A DNA stretch of 29,509 nucleotides. Origin: an uncultured Lachnospiraceae bacterium (lineage in GTDB: Bacteria > Bacillota > Clostridia > Lachnospirales > Lachnospiraceae). The notes under the pieces were generated by a model, which saw only the letters and a program-made list of their open reading frames with translations, was not told the DNA's origin and ran no database searches. The translations under genes were made by a program, and so were the position numbers. The DNA is taken from assembly GCA_934292725.1 (NCBI GenBank), contig CAKQXY010000042.1, positions 1-29,509 of the forward strand. The letters are read 5' to 3'. Below, piece by piece: positions 16,141 to 24,959 of this stretch; position 1 is the stretch's first letter; the number at the start of each line of letters is the position of its first letter.

Positions 16141-16227
16141 ATATAAGTATAATGATGAGGTATTTTATTGGTTGGGATATGATGAATAGCCTTATATGAA
16201 CAACGTCAAGAAAACCAGGGGACGCGG

Positions 16228-16261
16228 AAAGCCATGGGGACGAATCTGTCCCCGTGGCTTT
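16228..16261 (+). terminator. 14-bp-stem GC-rich hairpin between origin and GH2 gene
   Basis: AAAGCCATGGGGAC pairs with GTCCCCGTGGCTTT (one G-T pair) around GAATCT. A T-run follows only about 15 bases later (near 16276). It may insulate the origin from transcription, or be a dispersed hairpin element, since GGGGAC also opens the 6642 hairpin. Confidence 0.6.
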
Positions 16262-16302
16262 GCCTGTGTCTAAATGTTTTTTTAAAAGAAGTGAAATCTC
16301 CA

Positions 16303-16331
16303 TTGTTATTAGATTCGACATGGTTTACAAT
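16303..16331 (+). promoter_or_regulatory. candidate promoter of GH2/ABC exporter operon
   Basis: TTGTTA (16303-16308), 17 bp, TACAAT (16326-16331). It lies about 50 bp before the GH2 start codon. Confidence 0.6.
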
Positions 16332-16383
16332 AGAAAATATGCATATTAGGTCAGATGCAAAATGAAAAAGGAGGAGTTTGAAA

Positions 16384-18081
16384 ATGATACGTTTATTTGA
16401 AGAGCATCATGTAAGAAAGACAATGGAGCTTTCGTCATCTTTGTGGGATTTTAGCCAGGTGGCAGGTGAGACAGTCACACCGGCAGGAAAAGTAAATGTG
16501 CCGTCTTGCTGGGAGACGTATCCTGGTTTTGAAGCATACAGAGGACAGGGATTGTATGAGCGTAGCTTTGAGGCAGGCGGTGATATGCGCATTGTCTTTA
16601 AGGGTGTCAGCCATACGGCAAAGGTTAGTGTAGACGGAATGGTAGTGGCAGAGCATTACAATGCATTCACCTCATTTGAGGCAGTTTTAAAAGGTCTTAC
16701 CCCTGGTGTGCATAAATTGAGTGTTCTTGTGGATAACTCTTTTTCTGAGGCATCAGCTCTGCATGTGGAAAATGATTACCAAAGCTATGGCGGTATTTCA
16801 AGGGGTGTAATGCTTGAACAGCTGCCAAAGCATTATATAAAGCAGCTTCACTTTACACCTGTCTATAAGGATGATACATGGTATGCACAGCTTGAGCTTG
16901 TGATTGCATCTCTTGATGGTAAGCCGTGGAGGGGCAATGTGAGTGTTTCCCTAAAGGGATGTAATGATGTAAATGAAAATGTTCTGTATACACAAAGCTG
17001 CAGTACAGGCGCAGGTGAGCTTGTGCTAAAGAGTGATCTGATCGCGTGTGAGAATGCAAAGCCTTGGGCACCAGAGCATCCAACTCTTTATATGCTTAGT
17101 GCACAGTTAGAAGATGAAGATGGCAAAGTTATTGATGATTTGATTGACCGTGTGGGCTTTCGTGAAGTCAGGACACAGGGTAAGGACATTCTCTTAAATG
17201 GAAAGAAGCTTCAAATTAAGGGCTTCTGCCGCCATGAGGATCATCCACAATTTGGCTGTGCGCTGCCTCTTTCTGCAATTATGCAGGATCTGCAGCTTGC
17301 ACGAGATATGGGAGCAAATTCAATTAGAACATCTCATTATCCAAATGATGAGCTGTTTCTTGATTTGTGTGATGAGCTTGGTATTCTTGTATGGGAGGAA
17401 AATCATGCGAGAGGCTTAAGTGAAGATCAGATGAAAAATCCAAACTTCGAGCGTCAGTGTGAGACTTGTATTCGCGAGATGATAGCAGCTCACTATAATC
17501 ATCCGTCTATTTATATCTGGGGTATTTTAAATGAGTGCGCAAGTGACACAGAGTATGGCAGAGAATGCTATAAGACACAGCTTGAACTGATTAAAAGTCT
17601 TGATGTGACGCGCCCGCGCTCATTCTCAAGCTGCCGCTTTAAGACTGACATATGCTTTGATCTTGTTGATGTAGTTTCCTACAATATTTATCCGAAATGG
17701 TATCATAATACACCAGTAGCAATGTATCTGGATGATTTGTATAAATGGGTTCAGACAACTGGCGGTGCTGGAAAGCCATTTTTGATTACTGAGGTTGGAG
17801 CAGGAGCGATCTACGGCTATCGCACACCGGCAAAGGTGAAGTGGTCTGAGGAATATCAGGTTCAGGCGCTTGAGGAGCAGCTTGGTGCGATTCTTTCTTA
17901 TAAGGATTGTTCTGGTGTGTACATCTGGCAGTTTTGCGATGTGCGCGTAACAAACGATTGGTGGAATACACGTCCGAGAACAATGAACAACAAGGGAATT
18001 GTAGACGAGTACAGAAGACCGAAGCTGTCCTATGAGACTGTAAAGCGTATTTTTGGATCTGTGGATACATATAGAAAATAA
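16384..18081 (+). CDS. GH2 glycoside hydrolase, beta-glucuronidase-like
   Basis: A 565-residue GH2 enzyme with the three-domain layout: jelly-roll sugar-binding domain (about 1-165), Ig-like domain (about 170-265) and TIM-barrel catalytic domain (about 270-560). The acid/base Glu384 lies in GILNECASD and the nucleophile Glu470 in LITEVGAGA. SIRTSHYPND and GVYIWQFCDVR are typical GH2 blocks. The size matches beta-glucuronidases (about 600) rather than long beta-galactosidases. NNKGI (Asn535, Lys537) matches the N-x-K element that contacts the uronate carboxylate in beta-glucuronidases. There is no signal peptide, so it acts on imported substrate. The ATG at 16384 follows AAGGAGG; an upstream TTG overlaps the site. 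Glucuronidase activity is an inference. Confidence 0.9.
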   Translation: MIRLFEEHHVRKTMELSSSLWDFSQVAGETVTPAGKVNVPSCWETYPGFEAYRGQGLYERSFEAGGDMRIVFKGVSHTAKVSVDGMVVAEHYNAFTSFEAVLKGLTPGVHKLSVLVDNSFSEASALHVENDYQSYGGISRGVMLEQLPKHYIKQLHFTPVYKDDTWYAQLELVIASLDGKPWRGNVSVSLKGCNDVNENVLYTQSCSTGAGELVLKSDLIACENAKPWAPEHPTLYMLSAQLEDEDGKVIDDLIDRVGFREVRTQGKDILLNGKKLQIKGFCRHEDHPQFGCALPLSAIMQDLQLARDMGANSIRTSHYPNDELFLDLCDELGILVWEENHARGLSEDQMKNPNFERQCETCIREMIAAHYNHPSIYIWGILNECASDTEYGRECYKTQLELIKSLDVTRPRSFSSCRFKTDICFDLVDVVSYNIYPKWYHNTPVAMYLDDLYKWVQTTGGAGKPFLITEVGAGAIYGYRTPAKVKWSEEYQVQALEEQLGAILSYKDCSGVYIWQFCDVRVTNDWWNTRPRTMNNKGIVDEYRRPKLSYETVKRIFGSVDTYRK

Positions 18082-18138
18082 GCAGATTGAAAATAGAATG
18101 AAAAATTTATAAAAATAGAATAATAGAGAGGAAGCATG

Positions 18139-19911
18139 ATGGAAAAGCAGAAGAAGTTTTCACTGAAAAACTATCTGTATGAGTATAAATGGTGGTATGT
18201 GTTTGGCATAGCAATTTTGCTTTGTGTCGATCTGGCAAATATTTATATTCCGCAGTTTATCGGAGATATAATTGACGGACTGACAAATGAAACGCTGACA
18301 AAAGCCGGCATTCCAATGATGCTCATGAAGATATTGATTGCAGGACTGATTATGATGTTCGGCCGTTTTGGATGGCGCTACTGCATTTTTGGTGCATCCA
18401 GAAAGATTGAATATCGTCTTAGAAATGATATGTTTGGTCATCTGGAAACATTGTCAGCGCGTTATTTTAATGAGCACAAAACTGGTGATCTGATGGCGCA
18501 TTTTACAAATGATTTGGAGGCTGTGCGAGTGGCAGTAGGTATGGCTGTCATTACAACCTTTGATGCAGCAGTCATGTCTATTATGGTTATTATTAAAATG
18601 ATCATATATGTGGATCTGCGTTTGACTGTGCTTGCATTTGTTCCAATGATTCTTGTTGCAATCGGATGTTATTTCTTTGGTGTTCAGATGAAAAAGCGCC
18701 AGACTGCCAGACAGGAAGCCTTTTCATTTCTTTCAGATAAGGTTCAGGAAAGTATTTCTGGTATCCGTGTTTTAAAGGCCTTTGTTCAGGAGAAGAAGGA
18801 TCTTGAGGAATTTCAGAAGGCAAATGAAAATAACATGGAAAAAAATCTTGCTGTTGTGAAGCTAAGAAGTTTGTTTGGACCTCTGCTTGATTTGATTACA
18901 GGAATCAGTCTTCTTTTGACCTTGATCATTGGAGGAAAAATGGTTATTAACGGAACTGTATCAGTTGGTCAGTTTGTTGCATTCAACTCTTATATCGGTA
19001 TGCTCGTATGGCCGATGATTGCCTGTGGTGACTGTATAAATACATTTAGCCAGGCATCAGCAGGCTATAAGCGTATCAAGGATATCTTCGATGAAAAGCC
19101 AGATATTATTGATAAGGTAAAAGAGAAGGATGGTGAGCATTTAACTGGTGATATAGAGCTGAAGAATCTGACCTTCCAGTATCCAGATGGCGATACACCT
19201 GTTTTAAAGAATGTGAGTGTTCACATTAAACCGGGCGAGATGTTAGCAGTACTTGGACGAACTGGAAGCGGAAAATCTACGCTTGCAGATCTGCTTCTTC
19301 GTGTATATGACTGCGAAAAAGGAATGCTTTTGATGGACGGAAGATCTATTGATGAGATTCCGCTTCATGTGCTTCACCGTGATGTGGCTTATGTGCCTCA
19401 GGAAAATTTTATGTTCTCAGATACGCTTGAGGAAAATATAGCATTTGGACTTGAGGATCGTATTTTCGATCATCCAAAGCTTCGCGATAATATTAAGGAA
19501 GCAGCTGAGGCGGCCTGCATTCACAGCAACATTATTGATTTCCCAGAAGGCTATCAGACACTTGTTGGAGAGCGTGGTGTAACGCTTTCTGGCGGTCAGA
19601 AGCAGCGAAGCTCTATTGCACGTGCGCTTCTTAAGAATGCCCCTGTATTGATTATGGATGACTCACTGTCTGCTGTCGATACAGATACAGAGGAGCAGAT
19701 TTTAGAGAATCTGATTCGTCTGCGCAAGGGAAAAACAACGATTATTATTGCACATCGTGTTTCTACGCTCCAAAAGGCTGATCATATCGCAGTATTGACT
19801 GAGGGTGAGCTGACTGAGTATGGTACACATGATGAATTAATCCGCGAGGGCGGCTTCTATGCAAAGATTTATGAGAAGCAGCAGCTTGAGCAGGAATTAA
19901 ATGAGATGTAA
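18139..19911 (+). CDS. heterodimeric ABC exporter subunit, degenerate-site Walker B (Asp)
   Basis: A 590-residue half-transporter with six TM segments (about 1-320) fused to a nucleotide-binding domain. Motifs are Walker A GRTGSGKS (about 373-380), signature LSGGQ (about 482), Walker B LIMDDS and H-loop IIIAHRVS. The residue after the Walker B Asp is Asp508 where active sites have Glu. This marks the subunit carrying the non-catalytic site of heterodimeric exporters such as BmrC/D or LmrC/D. The partner follows 14 bp downstream. Two adjacent ATGs exist (18136, 18139); the second has better spacing from GAGG. It follows the GH2 gene by 57 bp and is probably cotranscribed. Confidence 0.9.
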   Translation: MEKQKKFSLKNYLYEYKWWYVFGIAILLCVDLANIYIPQFIGDIIDGLTNETLTKAGIPMMLMKILIAGLIMMFGRFGWRYCIFGASRKIEYRLRNDMFGHLETLSARYFNEHKTGDLMAHFTNDLEAVRVAVGMAVITTFDAAVMSIMVIIKMIIYVDLRLTVLAFVPMILVAIGCYFFGVQMKKRQTARQEAFSFLSDKVQESISGIRVLKAFVQEKKDLEEFQKANENNMEKNLAVVKLRSLFGPLLDLITGISLLLTLIIGGKMVINGTVSVGQFVAFNSYIGMLVWPMIACGDCINTFSQASAGYKRIKDIFDEKPDIIDKVKEKDGEHLTGDIELKNLTFQYPDGDTPVLKNVSVHIKPGEMLAVLGRTGSGKSTLADLLLRVYDCEKGMLLMDGRSIDEIPLHVLHRDVAYVPQENFMFSDTLEENIAFGLEDRIFDHPKLRDNIKEAAEAACIHSNIIDFPEGYQTLVGERGVTLSGGQKQRSSIARALLKNAPVLIMDDSLSAVDTDTEEQILENLIRLRKGKTTIIIAHRVSTLQKADHIAVLTEGELTEYGTHDELIREGGFYAKIYEKQQLEQELNEM

Positions 19912-19925
19912 GGGGGTGCAGCAAG

Positions 19926-21698
19926 ATGAGTTCAATGACAGATGACAAATTGGAAAGTAATTATAAAGGAAATGCGCTGCTGCATCTTTTGTCCTATATG
20001 AAACCGTATGCCGGATGGGTTATGCTTTGTCTGGTGCTTGTGCTGGCACTTACGGGATTTGATTTATATAGACCAACACTGATTGGAGATGCAATTGATA
20101 ACTTCGAGACGCAGGGCGATTACAATGTAATTATTAATACAGCATGGAAATACGGTATTGTGCTTGTAGTAAGCTTTATTTTCAATATGGCACAGACCTG
20201 GATTTTGCAGAAGACTGGACAAAAGATCATTCTGACTGTAAGACGAGAGCTGTATATTCATATTCAAAGCTTAAGCAGCCGTTTCTTTGACCTGACGCCT
20301 GTTGGAAAGCTTGTAACAAGAGTGACAAATGATGTTGAAGCATTAAATGAGATGTATTCAGGCATTTTGGTGCGCTTATTTAGAAATATCGTAAAGATAA
20401 TAGGATTGGCTGTTGTTATGATTGCGCTAGACAGAGGACTGGCACTTGTTTCATTTGTGCTTCTGCCTATTGTTATGGTGCTTACAGTTGTTTTTCGTAT
20501 TATTTCCAGAAAAATATATCGACTTGTACGCACAAAGCTTACAGATATCAATACATTTTTATCTGAGAATATTTCAGGAATGCGCGTCATTCAGATCTTT
20601 GGACGAGAGGAGCGAAAGTTCGAGGAGTTTAAGGATAAGGATTACAAGCTGTACCGCGCACATTACCGTGAGATGATGGTGTTTGCGATTTTTCGCCCGC
20701 TAATCTATATTTTAAGTGTATTGTCTTTAATGATAGTGCTTGGCATCGGAAGCAATGAGGTGTTAGATGGGGCAATTTCCATCGGAACTCTCTATATTTT
20801 CTCACAGTACATTCAGCAGTTCTTTGATCCGATTCAGGAGCTTGCCGAGCAGTTTTCGACACTGCAGTCATCAATAGCATCAGCAGAAAAGATCTTTACA
20901 ATTCTCGCTGAGGAGCCGCAGGTTAAGGAGGATGAAAATCCTATTGTTCTGCCAAAGGTTCTTGGACGTATTGAGTTTGACCATGTGTGGTTTGCATATG
21001 ATGGAGAACATTATGTACTTCGTGATGTTTCCTTTGTGATTGAGCCTGGTGAGAAGGTGGCATTTGTTGGTGCAACAGGAGCTGGAAAATCGTCTATTTT
21101 AAATCTAATTGGACGTTATTATGATATCCAGAAGGGTCATATTTATATTGATGGTGTGGATATTAGAAAACTTTCCAAGAAGCAGCTTCGAAGTGCGATT
21201 GGACAGATGCAGCAGGATGTATTTATCTTTGAGGGAGATATTGAGTCAAATATTCGTCTGCACGATGATATCCCGTTTGAAGATGTGAGAGCTGCTGCCG
21301 AGTATGTTAATGCATCACATTTTATTGAAAAGCTTCCGAAAAAATATAATGAGCCTGTTACAGAGCGCGGTGCAACTTTTTCAGCAGGAGAGAGACAGCT
21401 TCTTTCATTTGCAAGAACGCTTGCGCATAAGCCAGCAATTCTTGTAATGGATGAGGCAACAGCAAATATTGATACAGAGACTGAAATTTTAATTCAGGAA
21501 GCGCTTGAAAAGCTGATGAAGGGACGAACTACTATTATGGTAGCGCATCGTCTTTCAACAATTCAGCATGCTGACTGCATAATGGTTATGCATAAGGGAA
21601 AGATCAGAGAGCGCGGAACACATCAGGAACTTTTGGCACAGAACGGAATATACAAAAAGCTTTATGAGCTGCAAATTCATCATGCGATATCATCATGA
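19926..21698 (+). CDS. heterodimeric ABC exporter subunit, catalytic Walker B (Glu)
   Basis: A 590-residue half-transporter, partner of the preceding one. It has six TM segments, Walker A GATGAGKS, a non-canonical signature FSAGERQ in place of LSGGQ, Walker B LVMDEAT with catalytic Glu510, and H-loop MVAHRLS. Paired with the first subunit, one ATP site has Glu plus LSGGQ (active) and the other Asp plus SAGE (degenerate). This is the expected asymmetric arrangement. AGGGGGTG precedes the ATG. Such exporters move drugs, lipids or peptides; the substrate here is unknown. Confidence 0.92.
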   Translation: MSSMTDDKLESNYKGNALLHLLSYMKPYAGWVMLCLVLVLALTGFDLYRPTLIGDAIDNFETQGDYNVIINTAWKYGIVLVVSFIFNMAQTWILQKTGQKIILTVRRELYIHIQSLSSRFFDLTPVGKLVTRVTNDVEALNEMYSGILVRLFRNIVKIIGLAVVMIALDRGLALVSFVLLPIVMVLTVVFRIISRKIYRLVRTKLTDINTFLSENISGMRVIQIFGREERKFEEFKDKDYKLYRAHYREMMVFAIFRPLIYILSVLSLMIVLGIGSNEVLDGAISIGTLYIFSQYIQQFFDPIQELAEQFSTLQSSIASAEKIFTILAEEPQVKEDENPIVLPKVLGRIEFDHVWFAYDGEHYVLRDVSFVIEPGEKVAFVGATGAGKSSILNLIGRYYDIQKGHIYIDGVDIRKLSKKQLRSAIGQMQQDVFIFEGDIESNIRLHDDIPFEDVRAAAEYVNASHFIEKLPKKYNEPVTERGATFSAGERQLLSFARTLAHKPAILVMDEATANIDTETEILIQEALEKLMKGRTTIMVAHRLSTIQHADCIMVMHKGKIRERGTHQELLAQNGIYKKLYELQIHHAISS

Positions 21699-21748
21699 TT
21701 GAAAATAAAAGGGAGCGTTAGTTAAACGCGGAAAGGTGGATTACAAAG

Positions 21749-23239
21749 GTGAATATTTATTGGGGAGATTTACATAACCATTGTGGGATAACATATGGTT
21801 TTGGAAGCTTGGAGAATGCAATACAAAGAGCGAGAGGACGGCTGGATTTTTGTGCGTTTACAGGACATGCTATGTGGCCTGACATTTATTCAAAAACACC
21901 GGAAACAGAGTTTCTTGTGAATTTTCATGAAGTTGGTTTTAAAAAATTGAGAGATCACTGGGAAGAAGTTCGCGACAAAGTTGCAAAAGCAAATTCTAAA
22001 GAGCTTGTTACATTTCAGGGCTATGAATTACATTCAGGAAAGTACGGGGATCATCATTTAGTATCTATAGATGATAATCTTCCATTGGTGTATAGGGATT
22101 CACCAAAAGAGCTTGTGGAAGCATGTGGAAAAGACACTACCATTGCAATTCCTCATCATATAGCTTATACACCGTCTTATCGTGGAATTAATTGGGATTA
22201 TTTTGACAGCAGTATTTCTCCTGTTGTTGAAGTTTATTCCAAGCATGGATGTTCGATAAATGAAGACGCGGCTTATCCTTATTATCATGATATGGGACCG
22301 AGAGATACTCGCAACATGGTAGATGAAGGACTGCGCAGAGGATATCACTTTGGCTTTGTAGCATCTACAGATCATCATGCTGGTTTTCCAGGATCTTATG
22401 GAGACGGACTGGTGGCAGTTATTGCAGAAAAGAAAACAAGAGAAAGTATCTGGGAAGGCCTTAGAATGGGGCGTACTTATGCAGTAACGGGAGATAAAAT
22501 TCTTTGTGATTTCCGTATTAACGATGCTTATCAGGGAAGTGCTATCAGCGCTTTGGTACGAAAGCTTCACGTTAATGTGCAGACACAGGCACCGCTTGAT
22601 AAGATTGTAATTTATAAAAATGAGAAGCCGTACCATATTTTGAATGGAGAAAATTATTGGGAGGCTAATCAGAGCGGTCACTACAAAATCAGAGTTGAAA
22701 TGGGCTGGGGAGATCAGACGATTTATCGCTGGAATGGAAAGATCAAAATTGAAGGCGGAAGCCTGACAGACATTGATACTTGTTTCCGTGGACGAAATGT
22801 ATTGTCACCTACACAGCGAGAGGCAAGCAAAATCGAGCAGATAAATGATATTGCCAGCCAGGCAGAGATGACAAGTGAAAAAGAAATGCAGTTTACATGT
22901 GATACAGTGGGAAATCAGTCAACACTTCATCCATGCACTTCGGCAGTTATTGTAACAGTGGAGGGCGATCTGAATACGAAGGTGACTGTTCAAATGAATG
23001 AGCAAAGTTATCAGGCTACAATCGGTGAACTTTTGCAGTATGGATACACAAGTCACATGAAGTATTATCATTCTCAGGCATTTAAGATTCACAAGGCATT
23101 ACCAGAAAGCAGATATATCTTTAACATTGATATGGAAGATCAGCTTCCAGAAAAAGACGAGGATATTTATCGCGTAGAAGTTTCTCAGAAAAATGGACAG
23201 TGGGCATACAGTTCACCGATTTTTGTAAGAAACGTATAA
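21749..23239 (+). CDS. PHP-domain metallohydrolase (DUF3604-like)
   Basis: A 496-residue protein with a polymerase-and-histidinol-phosphatase (PHP) metal centre. Ligand candidates are His9 and His11 (WGDLHNH), His40 (FTGHAMW), His137 (IPHHIAY), Glu161 and His166 (EVYSKHGC), and Asp208/His209 (STDHHAGF). The catalytic half covers about residues 1-250. The rest looks like a beta-sandwich domain. The pattern fits the DUF3604/PHP group, whose substrates are poorly known; phosphoester hydrolysis is the usual guess. There is no signal peptide. The GTG start has AAAGGTGG upstream. It follows the exporter by 50 bp and is the last gene before a terminator, so it likely belongs to the GH2-exporter operon. 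Confidence 0.8.
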   Translation: MNIYWGDLHNHCGITYGFGSLENAIQRARGRLDFCAFTGHAMWPDIYSKTPETEFLVNFHEVGFKKLRDHWEEVRDKVAKANSKELVTFQGYELHSGKYGDHHLVSIDDNLPLVYRDSPKELVEACGKDTTIAIPHHIAYTPSYRGINWDYFDSSISPVVEVYSKHGCSINEDAAYPYYHDMGPRDTRNMVDEGLRRGYHFGFVASTDHHAGFPGSYGDGLVAVIAEKKTRESIWEGLRMGRTYAVTGDKILCDFRINDAYQGSAISALVRKLHVNVQTQAPLDKIVIYKNEKPYHILNGENYWEANQSGHYKIRVEMGWGDQTIYRWNGKIKIEGGSLTDIDTCFRGRNVLSPTQREASKIEQINDIASQAEMTSEKEMQFTCDTVGNQSTLHPCTSAVIVTVEGDLNTKVTVQMNEQSYQATIGELLQYGYTSHMKYYHSQAFKIHKALPESRYIFNIDMEDQLPEKDEDIYRVEVSQKNGQWAYSSPIFVRNV

Positions 23240-23260
23240 GAATAAAATAATTTTTATGGC

Positions 23261-23292
23261 AAAAAAGTCACCTAAGGTGGCTTTTTTGTTTT
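23261..23292 (+). terminator. rho-independent terminator after PHP gene
   Basis: AAAAAAGTCACC pairs with GGTGGCTTTTTT (one G-U pair) around a TAA loop, and the T-run continues. It closes the 16384-23239 gene group. Confidence 0.88.
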
Positions 23293-23311
23293 TATAATGT
23301 AACTTAGAAAC

Positions 23312-23352
23312 TTTACAAAAATTTTATCTTGATTTGACTAGAAGAGTATAAC
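23312..23352 (+). promoter_or_regulatory. candidate Pho box and promoter of alkaline phosphatase gene
   Basis: Three TT-hexamers repeat every 11 bp: TTTACA (23312), TTTATC (23323) and TTGACT (23334). They are followed after 7 bp by a -10-like TATAAC (23347-23352). Bacillus-type PhoP sites are TT(A/C/T)A(C/T)A hexamers at 11-bp intervals next to the -10. The match weakens from the first to the third copy. Confidence 0.5.
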
Positions 23353-23420
23353 AGATTTTACGAAGAACTACTAGAATGCGAATTGTAGTAAAAATACACA
23401 TAAAAAAGGAGACTACTCAC

Positions 23421-24956
23421 ATGAGATTAAAAAAAATCAGCGCATTATCATTGGCAGCAGCAATGTCAGTCTGTACAGTACCAGCTTTTGGTGCAGCAGA
23501 AACAGAAAATGCAAACGTTCCAAAATATATTTTCCTGTTTATAGGAGATGGAATGAGCTACCCACAGGTTCAGACAACTAACTATTATTTGAATGCAATT
23601 GCAGATGATGGTGATGATGTGCTGACGAGTGAAAGTAAATTGAATATGATGAAGTTTCCAGTGGCTGGATCAGCACAGACTTATGACAGCACTTCATTCT
23701 GCCCTGATTCAGCGTCTACAGCAACTTCCATTTCTACAGGTCATAAGACATATAGCGGAACCATCAACATGGATGAAAAGATGGAAACTTCTTATGAGAC
23801 TATCGCTGAGAAATTAAAAAAGCAGCTTGGCTATAAGGTGGGAATTTTATCCTCTGTTAATTTAAACCATGCTACTCCGGCGGCATTTTATGCGCATCAG
23901 CCATCCAGAAATAATTATTATGAAATTGGTCAGGAGCTTATCGCAAGTAATTTTGATTATTTTGCAGGTGGTGGTCTTAAGAAAACAACAGGACCAGATA
24001 AGGATAAGACAGATCTTTATCAGCTGGCAGAAGAGGCTGGATACAAGGTAATTAAGACTCAGGAAGAAGCGCAGGCTTTGACAGCAGAAGATGGAAAGGC
24101 AATTGTAATTGATGAGACACTCGCAGATAGTGATGCAATGAGCTATGACATGGATCTGGAAGAAGGAGAATGGGGACTTTCAGATTATGTTGAAAAGGGA
24201 ATCGAAGTGCTTAATAATGAGACTGGATTTTTTATGATGGTAGAAGGTGGAAAGATTGACTGGGCATGTCATGCAAATGATGCGGCAGCAACTATCACCG
24301 ATACAGTAGCAATGGACGAAGCAGTAGGAAAGGCAGTTGAGTTTTATAACGAGCATCCAGATGAAACGTTGATTCTTGTTACAGGTGATCATGAGACAGG
24401 TGGTCTTACTATTGGATTTGCAGGAACTGATTATGATACCTTCCTTGCAAATATTAGCAATCAGAAAATTTCTTATGCAAAGTTTGACTCTGATTATGTG
24501 ACAGCATATAAGGAAAATAAGACAGACTTTGATACAGTAATGGCTGATATTACTGAGCTTTTTGGTTTGCAGGCACCAAATGGTGTAGCAGAAACTTCCA
24601 ATCAGGCTGACAGTAAGGATGTACATCCAGAGGGAACAGATGACAAGGGAAGTCTTGTAATGACTGACTATGAATATCAGAAGCTGCAGACGGCTTATGA
24701 AGAAACTATGAGCAGAACAGGAGAAGAGTCTGAGTTTGGTCAGGAAGAGTATCTTCTGTATGGAAGCTATGAGCCGTTGACAGTAACAATTACACATATT
24801 TTAAATAACAAATCAGGTGTTAATTTTGCTTCCTATGCACATACAGGACTTCCAGTAGAGGTATTTGCGATGGGTGTTGGACAGGATCAGTTCAAAGGTT
24901 ATTATGATAATACAGATATTTTTAACAAGATGGCAGAAATTACAGGAGTACAATAA
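23421..24956 (+). CDS. secreted alkaline phosphatase (PhoA family)
   Basis: A 511-residue exported phosphomonoesterase. The signal peptide MRLKKISALSLAAAMSVC continues to a signal peptidase I site at AFGAAE. The catalytic set is complete: Asp43 (GDGMS) as metal ligand, Ser97 nucleophile in CPDSASTAT, Glu275, Asp280 and His284 in VEGGKIDWACH, Asp323 and His324 in GDHETGG, and a final metal His474 in SYAHTG. Start codons further upstream would spoil the signal peptide; the ATG at 23421 follows AAAGGAG. It has its own promoter region with a candidate Pho box and is tightly linked (3 bp) to a YibE/F gene. Its job would be releasing phosphate from organic esters outside the cell. Confidence 0.94.
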   Translation: MRLKKISALSLAAAMSVCTVPAFGAAETENANVPKYIFLFIGDGMSYPQVQTTNYYLNAIADDGDDVLTSESKLNMMKFPVAGSAQTYDSTSFCPDSASTATSISTGHKTYSGTINMDEKMETSYETIAEKLKKQLGYKVGILSSVNLNHATPAAFYAHQPSRNNYYEIGQELIASNFDYFAGGGLKKTTGPDKDKTDLYQLAEEAGYKVIKTQEEAQALTAEDGKAIVIDETLADSDAMSYDMDLEEGEWGLSDYVEKGIEVLNNETGFFMMVEGGKIDWACHANDAAATITDTVAMDEAVGKAVEFYNEHPDETLILVTGDHETGGLTIGFAGTDYDTFLANISNQKISYAKFDSDYVTAYKENKTDFDTVMADITELFGLQAPNGVAETSNQADSKDVHPEGTDDKGSLVMTDYEYQKLQTAYEETMSRTGEESEFGQEEYLLYGSYEPLTVTITHILNNKSGVNFASYAHTGLPVEVFAMGVGQDQFKGYYDNTDIFNKMAEITGVQ

Positions 24957-24959
24957 AAA

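Larger units (their letters stand above)
15471..16150. other. putative replication origin (oriV)
   Basis: The non-coding region upstream of rep holds the rep promoter, six in-register iterons, AT-rich 12-mers and two more iterons in longer modules. No close DnaA box (TTATCCACA) was seen in it. The arrangement is that of theta-type iteron origins controlled by Rep_3 initiators. No credible open reading frame is present. Confidence 0.82.

Noticed and set aside
22100..22681. 193-codon open frame on the minus strand
   Set aside because: Lies wholly opposite the PHP gene, has no ribosome binding site and encodes an implausible Cys/Ile/Ser-rich product; a shadow frame.
24180..24797. 205-codon open frame on the minus strand
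   Set aside because: Lies opposite the alkaline phosphatase gene, whose catalytic motifs are intact; composition is that of an antisense frame.
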